The position numbers were made by a program, and so were the translations under genes. Below the pieces are notes generated by a model. The model had not been told where the DNA came from and made no database searches. It was given only the letters and a program-made list of their open reading frames with translations. Below, piece by piece: positions 25,029-34,065 of a DNA stretch of 34,065 bases (the stretch's first letter is position 1; each line of letters starts with the position of its first letter). The stretch is from NCBI GenBank assembly GCA_945861615.1, contig CAMAVH010000018.1:1-34065 (forward strand), read 5' to 3'. This stretch comes from Rhizobium sp. Q54 (lineage in GTDB: Bacteria > Pseudomonadota > Alphaproteobacteria > SMXQ01).

Positions 25029-26618
25029 CTAAGCCGCCGCCAAGTCCTCGCCTTTGATCGCGCGGCGGATCAGTGCCTGCGTTTCCGGCACGCCATACAG
25101 CGCGATGAAGCTGCCCATGCGCGGGCCTTGCGTCTGGCCGAGCAGAATCTCGTAGAGCGCGCCGAACCAGGCGCGCAGCTCGCTGAAGCCGTGGCGCTTG
25201 CCGACTTCGAACACCTGGTTCTGAATCTCCTCGGGCGTCGCGCCGGCCGGCAGCGCCGCCAAGGTCGCCGCCAAATCCTCCAGCGCCGCCAACTCGACGT
25301 CGCTCGCCTTGCGGTAGGTCTTGGCCGGCTTCACGAAGTCGCGGTAATAGGCGACGGCATAGCCGACCAGCTTGTCGAGAATCGGCGCGGTCGCCGGCGT
25401 CGCCTGCGGCGCGTAGCGCGAGATGAAGCTCCACAGCAGGCTCTTGTCGTGCGCGTTGCAGACGCTAGCGAGGTTCAGCAGCATGCCGAAGCTGATGCTG
25501 GCCTCCTCATGCGGCGGCTGGCCGTTATGGATATGCCAGGCCGGATTCTGCAGCTTCTTCGCCATGTCCTCGCCCGGAAACTTCTCGAGGAAGGTCAGGT
25601 AGTCGTCGACATGGCGCGGGATGACGTCGAAGTAGAGACGCTTGGCCTTGCGCGGCGAATTGAACATATAGAGCGCCAAGCTCTCGGGCGGCGCGTAGGT
25701 CAGCCACTCGTCGACGGTCAGGCCGTTGCCCTTCGACTTGGAGATCTTCTGGCCCTTGTCGTCGAGGAACAGCTCGTAGGTGAAGCTCTCGGGCGGCGTG
25801 CCGCCGAGGATGCGGCAGATCTGCGTCGAGAGCTTGACCGAATCGATCAGGTCCTTGCCCGACATCTCGTAATCGACGGCGAAGGCGGCCCAGCGCATGG
25901 CCCAGTCGCACTTCCACTGCAATTTCACATGGCCGCCGGTGACCGGCGTCTCGACCAACGTGCCGTCCTCGTCGCGATAGACGATGGTGCCGGCATCGAC
26001 ATTGCGCTCGACCACGGGAACCTGCAGCACCACGCCGGTCTTGGGCGAGATCGGCAGGAAGGGCGAATAGGTCGCCTGGCGCTCGGCGCGGAGGCTCGGC
26101 AGCATGACGTTCATCACTGCGTCGTAATTCGCCAGCACCTTGAGCAGGGTCTCGTCGAACGTGCCGGCCTTGTAGCAGGCGGTGGCGCTGCGGAATTCAT
26201 ATTCGAAGCCGAAGGTATCCAAGAACGTGCGCAGGCGGGCGTTATTATGATGGCCGAAGCTCTCATGCGTGCCGAAGGGATCGGGAATCGAGGTGAGCGG
26301 CTTGCCGAGATGGCGCGTCACCATCTCCTGGTTCGGCACGTTGTCGGGCACGCGGCGCAGACCGTCCATATCGTCGGAGAAGGCGACGAGCTTGGTCGGC
26401 ACATCGGAGAGCAGCTTGAAGGCGTTGCGCACCATGGTGGTGCGCGCCACCTCGCCGAAGGTGCCGATATGCGGCAGGCCGGACGGGCCGTAGCCGGTCT
26501 CGAATAGCACATAGCCTTTGGCCGGCGCTTTACCGTTGAGGCGGGCCAGCACTTTGCGGGCCTCCTCGAAGGGCCAAGCGTTGCTGGCGAGGGCAAGGGC
26601 GCGCAGATCGTCGGACAC
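25029..26618 (-). CDS. lysS: Lysine--tRNA ligase, class I
   Basis: 529 residues; attaches lysine to tRNA-Lys. This is the class I (Rossmann) enzyme found in archaea and many alphaproteobacteria, not the class II LysS/LysU. The HIGH-like motif is PHIG (49-52) in [11 protein letters not shown], and the KMSKS-like motif is KISKS (291-295). The lysine-site residues in DMDGLRR and the alpha-helical anticodon-binding domain at the C-terminus are as expected. The start at 26618 is GTG; no strong ribosome-binding site is seen. It lies divergent from the acyltransferase gene across 180 bases that contain an A/T-rich patch near 26705-26727. Confidence 0.96.
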   Translation of the reverse strand: MSDDLRALALASNAWPFEEARKVLARLNGKAPAKGYVLFETGYGPSGLPHIGTFGEVARTTMVRNAFKLLSDVPTKLVAFSDDMDGLRRVPDNVPNQEMVTRHLGKPLTSIPDPFGTHESFGHHNNARLRTFLDTFGFEYEFRSATACYKAGTFDETLLKVLANYDAVMNVMLPSLRAERQATYSPFLPISPKTGVVLQVPVVERNVDAGTIVYRDEDGTLVETPVTGGHVKLQWKCDWAMRWAAFAVDYEMSGKDLIDSVKLSTQICRILGGTPPESFTYELFLDDKGQKISKSKGNGLTVDEWLTYAPPESLALYMFNSPRKAKRLYFDVIPRHVDDYLTFLEKFPGEDMAKKLQNPAWHIHNGQPPHEEASISFGMLLNLASVCNAHDKSLLWSFISRYAPQATPATAPILDKLVGYAVAYYRDFVKPAKTYRKASDVELAALEDLAATLAALPAGATPEEIQNQVFEVGKRHGFSELRAWFGALYEILLGQTQGPRMGSFIALYGVPETQALIRRAIKGEDLAAA

Positions 26619-26798
26619 GGCGGGTCAACCTGAAGTGGGATGGGTCCGGCAACCTAGGGGCCGGCGCGGAACCCGTCAACTCCCTGCGGACAGCCGCCCA
26701 GTCCATAAAATACCCCACGCAAAAATGACGGAACCGGGCCGATCCGGCGCCCGTTGGCCATCATGCGCTTTGAGCGCGTAGCGCCGAAAGCGAGACCG

Positions 26799-27947
26799 AT
26801 GAAAAGCCAGAATCACGCCTATGTCCCGGAACTCGACCAGCTGCGGGGGCTCGCCGCTGTACTAGTGCTCTATTACCACTCCATCCAGCGCGGCTTTTAC
26901 GCCATGGGCAACGACGGCTGGATCGTCGGCGGCTCGCCCTTCGAGAGCCTGATTTACGAGGGGCACACCGCCGTGTCGCTGTTCCTGGTGCTGAGCGGCT
27001 TCCTCCTCGCCCGCGGCCTGATCGGCAAGCAAGTGGTATACGGCAAATTCCTGAAGAACCGCGCGCTGCGGGTTTTGCCGCTGATGGTGTTCCTCGTCGT
27101 CTTCGCCATCTACGGCAGCAACAATTATTCCCTGGCCGAACTGATCGCGCCGTTCCTGCTGCTCACCAACACACCGATCGTCTTCGCCGATCAGACCGAA
27201 TTGACCGGCACCCTCTGGACGATCACCGTTCTGTTCCAGTTCTATCTGATCGCGCCGCTGCTCTTCGTCTTCATGGCGCGCATGGGCGCATGGCGCTTCC
27301 TGCTGCCCGCCGTCGCGCTGATCTTCATCGTCAAATGCATCGTGCTCTACGCCAATCGCAACGACGCCGACGAATTGTTCATCATCTCCTACTATTCTAT
27401 CGTCGGCCGGCTGAACCAGTTTCTTGTCGGCTTGGCGCTTGCCGTGCTGTGGCCGACGCTGATGCGCCTGCTGGCGGCGCGCTGGGCCGGTGCCCTCGCT
27501 CTCGCCGTGAGCTTCGCGGCGATTCTGGCCTATTGCGCGCAGTTGAACGCGGCGGGCGGCATTATGGACTGGCAAAGCTGGCATGTGCTGGTGCCGGAGA
27601 TCGAAGCTCTGCTCTGGGCAGCCTTCATCGCCGGCTTCGTCGCCGCGCGGCCGCTCGCGCTGCCCTGGCTCGGTCGCGTCGCCGCCGGCGTCGGCCTGAT
27701 CAGCTATAGCCTCTATATCTTCCATTGGCCGATCCACGTGATCGCGTGGAACGTCTTCGGCACGGACGAGCCCTTGATGCTCGATACCCTGAGCGATGCG
27801 GCCTGGTTCACCACGCTGGTCGTGCTGCCCGCCAGCCTGCTGGTTGCCGGGCTGTCCTACTGGTGCATCGAGCGGCCATTCCTGATGCTGCGCAGCCGTT
27901 ATGTAGCGCCGGAACCGGCGCCCGGCGAGGTCCGCCGGGCGGCTTGA
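26799..27947 (+). CDS. Acyltransferase 3 family membrane protein
   Basis: 382 residues from the ATG at 26799; a TTG at 26754 and an ATG at 26763 are in frame but add nothing family-like. It has about ten membrane helices. The N-terminal signature YVPELDQLRGLAAVLVLYYH contains the conserved Arg and the catalytic-type His of the family, and LFLVLSGFLLARG, the RALRVLPLMVF block and LISYSLYIFHWPIH also fit. Such proteins O-acylate sugars of lipopolysaccharide, exopolysaccharide or peptidoglycan in the inner membrane. No sugar-biosynthesis genes are adjacent, so the substrate is open. It converges with the DUF1501 gene leaving a single base between stops. Confidence 0.92.
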   Translation: MKSQNHAYVPELDQLRGLAAVLVLYYHSIQRGFYAMGNDGWIVGGSPFESLIYEGHTAVSLFLVLSGFLLARGLIGKQVVYGKFLKNRALRVLPLMVFLVVFAIYGSNNYSLAELIAPFLLLTNTPIVFADQTELTGTLWTITVLFQFYLIAPLLFVFMARMGAWRFLLPAVALIFIVKCIVLYANRNDADELFIISYYSIVGRLNQFLVGLALAVLWPTLMRLLAARWAGALALAVSFAAILAYCAQLNAAGGIMDWQSWHVLVPEIEALLWAAFIAGFVAARPLALPWLGRVAAGVGLISYSLYIFHWPIHVIAWNVFGTDEPLMLDTLSDAAWFTTLVVLPASLLVAGLSYWCIERPFLMLRSRYVAPEPAPGEVRRAA

Positions 27948-27948
27948 T

Positions 27949-29157
27949 CTAGGCGAGCAAGCTCAAAGGCTTATAGGCGCCGAGACGGCCGATGTCGCCT
28001 TTGTAGCCCCACCAGTTGCGCGCCACGGTGGCATAGACTGCCCGGTAGTCCGTGCTGAACTTGAGATCGCCGGCGTCCAGGTCGTCCAGGCTGGGCTGGG
28101 CGCCGTGGAAGCCGCCCTTCACCCGACCGCCCATCACCAGATGCGGCGCGGCGGTGCCGTGGTCGGTGCCCTTGCTGGCATTCTCGTTGGCGCGCCGGCC
28201 GAACTCGGAATAGGTCATCACCAGCACGTCGTTCCAATGGCCGGTCTGGATCATCGCGGCACGGAAGGCGGCCAAGCCCTCGGCAAGCTGCTTGAGCAGG
28301 TTCTCATGCTGGCCGCGCTGATTGACATGCGTGTCGAAACTGCCGAGCGAGACCTTCAGCACCGGCACGGAGGCCTTGGCCATGATCAGTTGGGTCGCGA
28401 TCTTGAGCTGATTGCCGAAGCCGTTGCCCGGAAAGGCCACCGGCAGGGCGGGCGGCTCGGCGAACAGCGGCGCCAGCTTGGTCGAGGCGTCGAGCAATTC
28501 GGCGCGCGTACGCAAGAGATGCCCGAGCGCGCCGCCGCCGGCGCTGGCCTTGGCCGCCTGAATTTTCTGCGCCTGGGAGATGAACTGGTCCGGCTTGTCC
28601 ATGATGACGTTGCGCATCGCTGCGCCGGTGAGCGGGCCGAATTCGTAATCGCCGATGATAATGCCATCGGCGGCCTTGCCGACATTGCCGCGGAGCACGC
28701 TGGCGATCCAGCCTTCGCTGAGCATTTCCTCGCTCTTCGAGGCCGTCTCCCAAATCTCGATCGAGCGGAAATGCGAGCGGTTGGGCTGCGGATAGCCGAC
28801 GCCGCGCAAAATGCCGAGCTGCCCGCCGTCCCAGGCGGCCATCAAGGGCTTAAGCGCCGGATGGAAGGCGAGTCCGTCGCCGAGCGTGACCATCTCGTTC
28901 TGGCCGAGCAACAGGCTGGGGCGCAGGCGGCGCAGGGTCTGCTCGCCGTAGGGGATGACGGTATTGAGCCCGTCATTGCCGCCTTTCAATTCGACCAGCA
29001 CGAGGACGCGATTGCCGATGCTGCCGGCGGCCGGTTGCTTTTGAGCCGCTTGCGCGTAAGCGCGCATGCCGCCTGGCACAGCGCCATAGACGACAGGGAC
29101 CAGCGCGCTGGCGCCAAGAAATTTGAGAGCGTCGCGGCGATTCATGATGCGCCTCAT
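27949..29157 (-). CDS. DUF1501 domain-containing protein, Tat-exported
   Basis: 402 residues. The start at 29157 overlaps the DUF1800 stop by ATGA; a second ATG at 29145 has GAGGCG upstream and is an alternative. The N-terminus MNRRDALKFLGASALVP is a twin-arginine signal, with cleavage probably near AYAQA. The DUF1501 body shows LVLVELKGGNDGLNTVIPYG, SHFRSIEIWETAS, VLKVSLGSFDTH, a MTYSEFGRRANEN block and GTDHGTAAPHLVMGG, resembling the alkaline phosphatase/sulfatase-like fold proposed for the family. Reaction unknown. It is expected to fold in the cytoplasm and move with or near its DUF1800 partner. Confidence 0.93.
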   Translation of the reverse strand: MRRIMNRRDALKFLGASALVPVVYGAVPGGMRAYAQAAQKQPAAGSIGNRVLVLVELKGGNDGLNTVIPYGEQTLRRLRPSLLLGQNEMVTLGDGLAFHPALKPLMAAWDGGQLGILRGVGYPQPNRSHFRSIEIWETASKSEEMLSEGWIASVLRGNVGKAADGIIIGDYEFGPLTGAAMRNVIMDKPDQFISQAQKIQAAKASAGGGALGHLLRTRAELLDASTKLAPLFAEPPALPVAFPGNGFGNQLKIATQLIMAKASVPVLKVSLGSFDTHVNQRGQHENLLKQLAEGLAAFRAAMIQTGHWNDVLVMTYSEFGRRANENASKGTDHGTAAPHLVMGGRVKGGFHGAQPSLDDLDAGDLKFSTDYRAVYATVARNWWGYKGDIGRLGAYKPLSLLA

Positions 29158-30587
29158 TTCAACTGATAGACGGGATCGAGGAACAAGGCGGCGAGACGGG
29201 CGCGGGCCGGCGCGTTGGCGGCAGGCGGATTGACCGGCGCTTTGGCAAGCAGCAGCGCGCGCAGGTCCGCCTCGATCGCCGCGCCCTTGGGGCCGGCCAT
29301 CGATTCGTCGGTCGCGGCGGGCAGGCTCGGCAAGCGCCGCTGATTGCCCGCCATCATTTGTTGGGCGGGCCCCAGCCGGTCGCCGCGCAACAGGCGCTGC
29401 AGGAATTGCTCGCGCGCCAGCAGCGTGTCGGTACTGATCCAGGCGGTGTGGCCCGGCCAGCCCTTGACGTTGGGCGGATCGAAGATGTCCTGGCCGAGGC
29501 GGCGGCTGTAGCGCGCCAGCGAATCGCCGTCGACCGGCGTGTTTTCGAAGAAGCGCACGGTGCCGACGAGAAACTCGACCGGCGACTTGATCAGCTCGCC
29601 GCGATTTTTCTGCGCCCAGAAAGCATCGGAGTTAAGCATCGCCTTCATCAGCGGCTTGATCTCGTAATTCCAGTCGCGGAACACGGCGGCCAGGCGCTGC
29701 ACCTCTTTTGCGTCCGGCGTCGGCGAGATGAATTCGCGCCACAGCTTCTCTGTGATGAATTCGGCCGTGCGCGGCTGCTGCAAGATCAGCTTGAGGATAT
29801 CGTCGCCGTCGAAGCGGCCGGTGCGGCCGAGGAAGGTCTTGCTGTCGGGATCATGGATGCGGACATTCTCGAGGAAGCGCGCGCGGTCGGGCGTCGTCGT
29901 CCAGCCGGTGAAGGCGCGAGCTGCATTCTTGATGTCCTGCTCGCTGTAATGCCCTTCGCCGAGGGTGAACAGCTCCAGCAACTCGCGGGCGAAATTCTCG
30001 TTGGGCCGTTCCCAACGGTTCAGGCGGTTGTCGAGATAGTCGAGCATCACCGGATCGCGCGACACCTCGCGCAACAGCGTGGCGAAGCTGCCCAGACTCT
30101 CACGGCGCAGCAGCGCGTTCTGGCGATAATGCAGCACCGGCGAGCGCGTCTTGCGCAGCGACGAGGTGAAGTGATTGTGCCAGAACAGCGTCATGCGCTC
30201 GGTGAAGGGCGACGGCGTGGCGAGCATCTCGTCGTACCACCAGGCCTTGATCTGCTGGACATGCTCGTTGGTCAGCTTCTGCTGGGCGGCGCGCTCTTCG
30301 GCGTTCAACTTGCCGAGGGCCGGAAAGGCCGGCTTGCCGTCGTTGAGCCAGGCCGGGCCCGGCGTGGTCGCCGTGGTGCGGGCGTTGCCCAGGATCTTGT
30401 CCACGGCCTGGGCGCGCGTGAGCAGGGCCAGCTCGGCCGCGCCTTCCGCCGTCGCACCGAATCCGGTACGGGCGAGCAGATGACGCGCGTCGGCGGCGTC
30501 GAGCGCCCGCGCCTCGCCGAGGCTGGCGCCAAACAGTGCCAGGGCGACGAAGACGGCACGCAATAACGGGACGGTGATCGCTCGCAT
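29154..30587 (-). CDS. DUF1800 domain-containing secreted protein
   Basis: 477 residues with a Sec signal peptide (LLRAVFVALALFGASLGEARA, about 8-28). DUF1800 signatures include HLLARTGFGATAEGAAEL, WWYDEMLATPSPFTERMTLFWHNHF, LRRESLGSFATLLREVSRDP, ARELLELFTLGEGHYSEQD and NVKGWPGHTAWISTDTLLAR. The family is almost always next to DUF1501, as here, with translational overlap (ATGA). The pair is widespread in bacteria and its biochemical role is not established; a link to extracellular or cell-surface processes is supposed from export. It lies divergent from the helicase gene. Confidence 0.93.
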   Translation of the reverse strand: MRAITVPLLRAVFVALALFGASLGEARALDAADARHLLARTGFGATAEGAAELALLTRAQAVDKILGNARTTATTPGPAWLNDGKPAFPALGKLNAEERAAQQKLTNEHVQQIKAWWYDEMLATPSPFTERMTLFWHNHFTSSLRKTRSPVLHYRQNALLRRESLGSFATLLREVSRDPVMLDYLDNRLNRWERPNENFARELLELFTLGEGHYSEQDIKNAARAFTGWTTTPDRARFLENVRIHDPDSKTFLGRTGRFDGDDILKLILQQPRTAEFITEKLWREFISPTPDAKEVQRLAAVFRDWNYEIKPLMKAMLNSDAFWAQKNRGELIKSPVEFLVGTVRFFENTPVDGDSLARYSRRLGQDIFDPPNVKGWPGHTAWISTDTLLAREQFLQRLLRGDRLGPAQQMMAGNQRRLPSLPAATDESMAGPKGAAIEADLRALLLAKAPVNPPAANAPARARLAALFLDPVYQLK

Positions 30588-30786
30588 CGGGCGGCTCCGG
30601 CACAGTGAACGGCTTTTCCGAGGGCCGCAGAAGCGAGCGGCTGAAGATTATACGATGGCCGCCGGAGTTTCCGTCACCAGCGCCAACAAGCGGTTAATGA
30701 CGCGCCTTTTAGCCGGCGCGCTTTTCCTCGCTGGCCCCTTTCCTCTCTGGTCTGACGCCGCGCCGCCCTTTACATTGGGGTAAATC

Positions 30787-33630
30787 ATGAACAAGCCCAC
30801 CTCAATGAAGATGACGGCCTCCTTCGCCCCCGTCCTGGTCGCCGGCATCAGCCGGGCGGTGGCGATCACCGCCGACGGCGAGATCGTCGAAATGCCGCCG
30901 CGCGAGATGGCGCGCCATCTCGGCCTGCATCGCCCCCGAGAGGGCGGCCTGTTCGAGAACGCCCCGCCGCTGCTCTGCCATGCGCCGGCCATCGCCCGGC
31001 GCCTCAACGTCCCGGTCTTCCCGGCGCGCGATCTCTTGGAACTCTACGCCTTCGTCTGCCCGGCCAAATTCTGCCTGCCGACGCCGCGCGGCCTGGCCGA
31101 AACCCTCGGCCTCAGCGTCGCGTCGGGCCTGCTGGCCGAAGCCGAAGCCCTGCAGGCCGCCGCCGGCGTCCTTCTCGACAAGCTGGCCAAGCTCGACGGC
31201 GAGCCCCAGCGAGAAGCCGCCGAGACCGCCCGGGTAATGGCCCGCGCCGGCTGGGCCTGGGGGCCCGAATGCATGGCCGCGCTCGGCACCCTCGCGCCGC
31301 AAGCGGATGCCCCGATGCCGGGCGTGACCAGTCTCTCGCCGCTCCGGGTCTGGACCAAGCTGCGCGAATGGCAGGACGAGCCGCCGCCGGCCCCGCCCGG
31401 CACGTTGGCGGTCGATCCCGTCGAGGCGCGCGAGCGTCTCGTCGATCTCGTCGGCCACACGAGAGAAGCCCGCACCCAGCAATCCGATTACGCAGCCGCC
31501 GCAGCCGCCGCCTTCGCGCCGCGCGACGCCGCCAGCGATCCGCGCATCGTGCTCGCCGAGGCCGGCACCGGCACCGGCAAGACGCTCGGCTATATCGCCC
31601 CGGCCAGCCTGTGGGCCGAGAAGAACAAGGGCGCGGTCTGGCTCAGTACCTACACGCGCAATCTGCAACGCCAGCTCGACGCCGAGCTCGACCGCCTGCA
31701 CCCCGATCCGGCCGAGAAGGCGGCGCGCGTCGTCATCCGCAAGGGCCGCGAGAATTATCTCTGCCTCTTGAACCTCGAAGAGCAGGTCAACCGCGCCGCG
31801 GTGACGCCGCGCGAAACCGTGGCGACGGCGCTGATGGCGCGCTGGGCGCGGGCCACGCGCGACGGCGACATGGTCGGCGGCGATTTTCCCTCCTGGCTGG
31901 CGCAGCTGCTGGGCTACGCGCCGACTCTGGGTCTCGCCGACCGGCGCGGCGAATGCATCTATGCCGCCTGCGATCATTGGCGCAAATGCTTCATCGAAAA
32001 GACCGTGCGACGCGCCCGCCATGCCGACATCGTCGTCGCCAACCATGCGCTCGTCATGGCGCAAGCGGCGCTCGCCGGCCTCGACGACGCCAACGTGCCG
32101 ACACGTTACGTGTTCGACGAGGGCCATCATCTGTTCGACGCCGCCGATTCCGCCTTCGCCGCCCATCTCGGCGGGCGCGAGACGGCGGAATTGCGCCGTT
32201 GGCTGCTCGGGGCGGAAACCACCACCGGCCGGCCGTCGCGCGCGCGCGGCCTGCAAAAGCGCATCGGCGATCTGTTTGCCGGCGACGGCGAGGCCGAAGA
32301 TCTCTTGACCGGCGCCTTGAAGGCGGCGCGCATGCTGCCGGGCGACGGCTGGCAAAAGCGGCTCGGCGAGGATCAAGCCTTGTCCGGCGTGCCGCGCGGC
32401 GCGACGGAGGTCTTCCTCGGCTTCGTCCGCCAGCAGGTGCTGGCCCGCGCGCCCGACGCCGAGGCCGGTTATAGCCTGGAGGCGGAAAAGACGCCGCTGA
32501 TCGGCGGCCTCGCCGCCGCCGCCCTCGCCCTCGACGAGGCCCTGCAAAGCCTGCAAACGCCGATCGCCAAGCTCGGCGCCAAAATGGCGCGCATGCTCGA
32601 CGAGAAAGCCGACGAGCTGGATAGCGCGACGCGCCAGCGCATCGAAGGCGCCTTGAAAAGCCTGGAGCGCCGCGCCGCCATCCCGCTCGCCGCCTGGCGC
32701 GCCATGCTCGCGACCATCCACGAGGACGCGCCGCCCGATTTCGCCGACTGGTTCTCGGTCGAACGCATGGAGGGCCGCGAAGTCGACGTCGGCTTGCACC
32801 GCCATTGGGTCGATCCGTCCGTCCCCTTCGCGCGCAACGTGCTGGAGCCGGCGCATGGCGCGCTCATCACCTCGGCGACCTTACGCGATTCGGGGCCCGA
32901 CATGGCAACGGACGATTGGCGCAGCGCCGAAGCGCGCAGCGGCGCGCGCCATCTGCCGAGCCCGGCAACCCATATCGCCGTGCCCTCGCCGTTCGACTAT
33001 CCCGCCTGCACGCGGGTCTTCGTCGTCACCGACGTCGCCAAGGCCAATCCGGCCGCCGTGGCGAGCGCCTATCGCAGCTTATTTTTGGCATCGGGCGGCG
33101 GCGCGCTCGGGCTCTTCACCTCGATCGCGCGACTGCGCGACGTCCATTCACGCATCGCCCCGGCCCTCGAAGAGGCCGACATCACCCTGCTCGCCCAGCA
33201 TATCGACGGGCTCGACACCGGCACCCTGGTCGACATCTTTCGCGCCGAAGAGGATAGCTGCCTGCTCGGCACCGATGCCGTGCGCGACGGCGTCGACGTG
33301 CCGGGCCGCGCCTTGCGCCTGATCGTGTTCGATCGCGTGCCCTGGCCGCGCCCCGACATTTTGCATAAGGCGCGCCGCCAAGTGTTCGGCGGCAAGACAT
33401 GGGACGAGACGCTGGCGCGCCTCAAGCTCAAGCAGGCCTATGGCCGCTTGATCCGGCAGGCCGGCGACAGGGGCGTGTTCGTCATGCTCGATTCGGCGCT
33501 GCCGAGCCGGCTCGCCGCCGCTTTCCCGCCGGGAGTCGCCGTGCAGCGCCTCGGTTTGGCCGACGCGGTCAGCGAAATTAGGAACTTTTTCGCAAACTCC
33601 GGCGTTTCCCACCCGACGAAACCGGCTTAA
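30787..33630 (+). CDS. DinG/XPD-type Fe-S ATP-dependent DNA helicase
   Basis: 947 residues, superfamily 2 helicase, likely 5'-3'. Walker A is AGTGTGKT (259-266) and motif II is DEGH (444-447). An Fe-S cluster is expected from C326, C390, C395 and C401; the last three have the C-x4-C-x5-C spacing of E. coli DinG. Motifs of helicase domain 2 (LITSATLRDSG, FTSIARLRDVH, VRDGVDVPG, QAYGRLIRQAGDRG) are present. The N-terminal 220 residues resemble a DnaQ-type exonuclease relic: CHAPAIARRLN then DLLELYAFVCP, with PTPRGLAETLGL, but the catalytic acids appear lost. Likely roles are replication-fork or R-loop repair. DinG naming is by family; the substrate is not proven. It is divergent from DUF1800. 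Confidence 0.92.
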   Translation: MNKPTSMKMTASFAPVLVAGISRAVAITADGEIVEMPPREMARHLGLHRPREGGLFENAPPLLCHAPAIARRLNVPVFPARDLLELYAFVCPAKFCLPTPRGLAETLGLSVASGLLAEAEALQAAAGVLLDKLAKLDGEPQREAAETARVMARAGWAWGPECMAALGTLAPQADAPMPGVTSLSPLRVWTKLREWQDEPPPAPPGTLAVDPVEARERLVDLVGHTREARTQQSDYAAAAAAAFAPRDAASDPRIVLAEAGTGTGKTLGYIAPASLWAEKNKGAVWLSTYTRNLQRQLDAELDRLHPDPAEKAARVVIRKGRENYLCLLNLEEQVNRAAVTPRETVATALMARWARATRDGDMVGGDFPSWLAQLLGYAPTLGLADRRGECIYAACDHWRKCFIEKTVRRARHADIVVANHALVMAQAALAGLDDANVPTRYVFDEGHHLFDAADSAFAAHLGGRETAELRRWLLGAETTTGRPSRARGLQKRIGDLFAGDGEAEDLLTGALKAARMLPGDGWQKRLGEDQALSGVPRGATEVFLGFVRQQVLARAPDAEAGYSLEAEKTPLIGGLAAAALALDEALQSLQTPIAKLGAKMARMLDEKADELDSATRQRIEGALKSLERRAAIPLAAWRAMLATIHEDAPPDFADWFSVERMEGREVDVGLHRHWVDPSVPFARNVLEPAHGALITSATLRDSGPDMATDDWRSAEARSGARHLPSPATHIAVPSPFDYPACTRVFVVTDVAKANPAAVASAYRSLFLASGGGALGLFTSIARLRDVHSRIAPALEEADITLLAQHIDGLDTGTLVDIFRAEEDSCLLGTDAVRDGVDVPGRALRLIVFDRVPWPRPDILHKARRQVFGGKTWDETLARLKLKQAYGRLIRQAGDRGVFVMLDSALPSRLAAAFPPGVAVQRLGLADAVSEIRNFFANSGVSHPTKPA

Positions 33631-33682
33631 AGCGGTAAGGTCATTTCCCTGCGACATTCCCCCCGCCCGCCAGAGGATTCTC

Positions 33683-34065
33683 ATGAGTATCGACCATCAC
33701 GACGCGCTGATCTACTCCATGCTGCTGGTCTCGGCGGCCGACGGCAACATGACCGACGCGGAAATGGCGACCATCGGCGAGATCGTCCGCCTGGCGCCGA
33801 TCTTCGCCGACTTCGACATCGAGCGACTGCCCAAGGCGACCAAGTCCTTCGCCAAATTGATGAGCGATGAAGACGGCCTCGAAGGCGCGCTCAAGGAAGT
33901 GAAGAAGCATCTGCCGAAGCATCTGCGCGAGACGGCTTACGCCTTCGCGGTCGAGGTCGTCGCCGTCGATCAGGAAGCCAGCCAGGAAGAACTTCGCGTG
34001 TTGGAATTGATGCGCCACCGCCTCGATGTGGAGCGCCTCGTCGCCGCCGGCATCGAACGCGGCGC
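33683..34065 (+). CDS. TerB family tellurite resistance-like protein (partial, C-terminus off window)
   Basis: The first 127 residues are visible and the frame is open at the window edge. The helical TerB signature is present: LIYSMLLVSAADGNMTDAEM, with the acidic D-x-N-x-T-x-x-E pattern after the first helix, and ETAYAFAVEVVAVDQEASQE, its pseudo-repeat in the second half. TerB-like domains bind metal ions and are found in stress-related and envelope proteins; most chromosomal copies are not in a tellurite operon, and none is seen here. AGAGGA lies about 7 bases before the ATG. It follows the helicase gene by 52 bases in the same direction. Confidence 0.88.
   Translation, partial: MSIDHHDALIYSMLLVSAADGNMTDAEMATIGEIVRLAPIFADFDIERLPKATKSFAKLMSDEDGLEGALKEVKKHLPKHLRETAYAFAVEVVAVDQEASQEELRVLELMRHRLDVERLVAAGIERG

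Noticed and set aside
33683..34065. A tellurite resistance (ter) operon
   Set aside because: Only a lone TerB-like gene is visible; no terZ, terD, terA or terC accompanies it in the window.

Overview
The window is GC-rich chromosomal DNA from an alphaproteobacterium, most likely Rhodospirillales or a close relative. This rests on gene content: a class I lysyl-tRNA synthetase, the accA / xerD / aroK-aroB / CorC neighbourhood, a BolA - DnaJ-like - cobS - cobT cluster, and a TipF-like membrane EAL protein. Genes are densely packed. I see no rRNA, tRNA, CRISPR array, insertion sequence or prophage, and no gene-free gap longer than about 225 bases.

Region 1 (1-8771). Truncated accA, a malyl-CoA lyase-type enzyme and a three-gene unit (46-residue membrane protein, secreted protein of unknown function, XerD) lie on the minus strand. 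Divergent from them are aroK-aroB (shikimate pathway), a CNNM/CorC-type transporter and a DUF2889 protein. A 29-bp tandem repeat sits in front of accA, and three consecutive hairpins follow the corC-like gene.

Region 2 (8782-14966). A ribbon-helix-helix protein and BolA (minus) face a DnaJ-like protein, cobS and cobT (plus). CobS and CobT are the AAA+ and VWA subunits of the aerobic cobaltochelatase; the large subunit CobN is not in the window. A Tat-type dienelactone hydrolase and rpmB (L28) converge on a strong bidirectional terminator.

Region 3 (15191-21854), minus strand. A 1222-residue membrane-anchored coiled-coil protein with five 58-residue tandem repeats, a HAD-IIA phosphatase-like protein, a TipF-like protein with two membrane segments, coiled coil and degenerate EAL domain, and a DUF952 protein. 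The coiled-coil and TipF-like proteins suggest cell-envelope or polar organisation, but this is inference.

Region 4 (22057-34065). An HTH/S24-like regulator that lacks both catalytic residues of the LexA/CI protease, a class IV aminotransferase, a DUF4345 membrane protein, a lipoprotein esterase, LysRS, a membrane acyltransferase, the DUF1800/DUF1501 secreted pair, a DinG/XPD-type Fe-S helicase with a probable relic exonuclease domain, and the start of a TerB-like gene.

I found no clear, complete new defence or biosynthetic system. The best leads are the repeat-bearing coiled-coil protein with its TipF-like neighbour, the catalytically altered S24-like regulator with a small overlapping upstream reading frame, the 46-residue membrane protein heading the xerD unit, and the structured rpmB leader.
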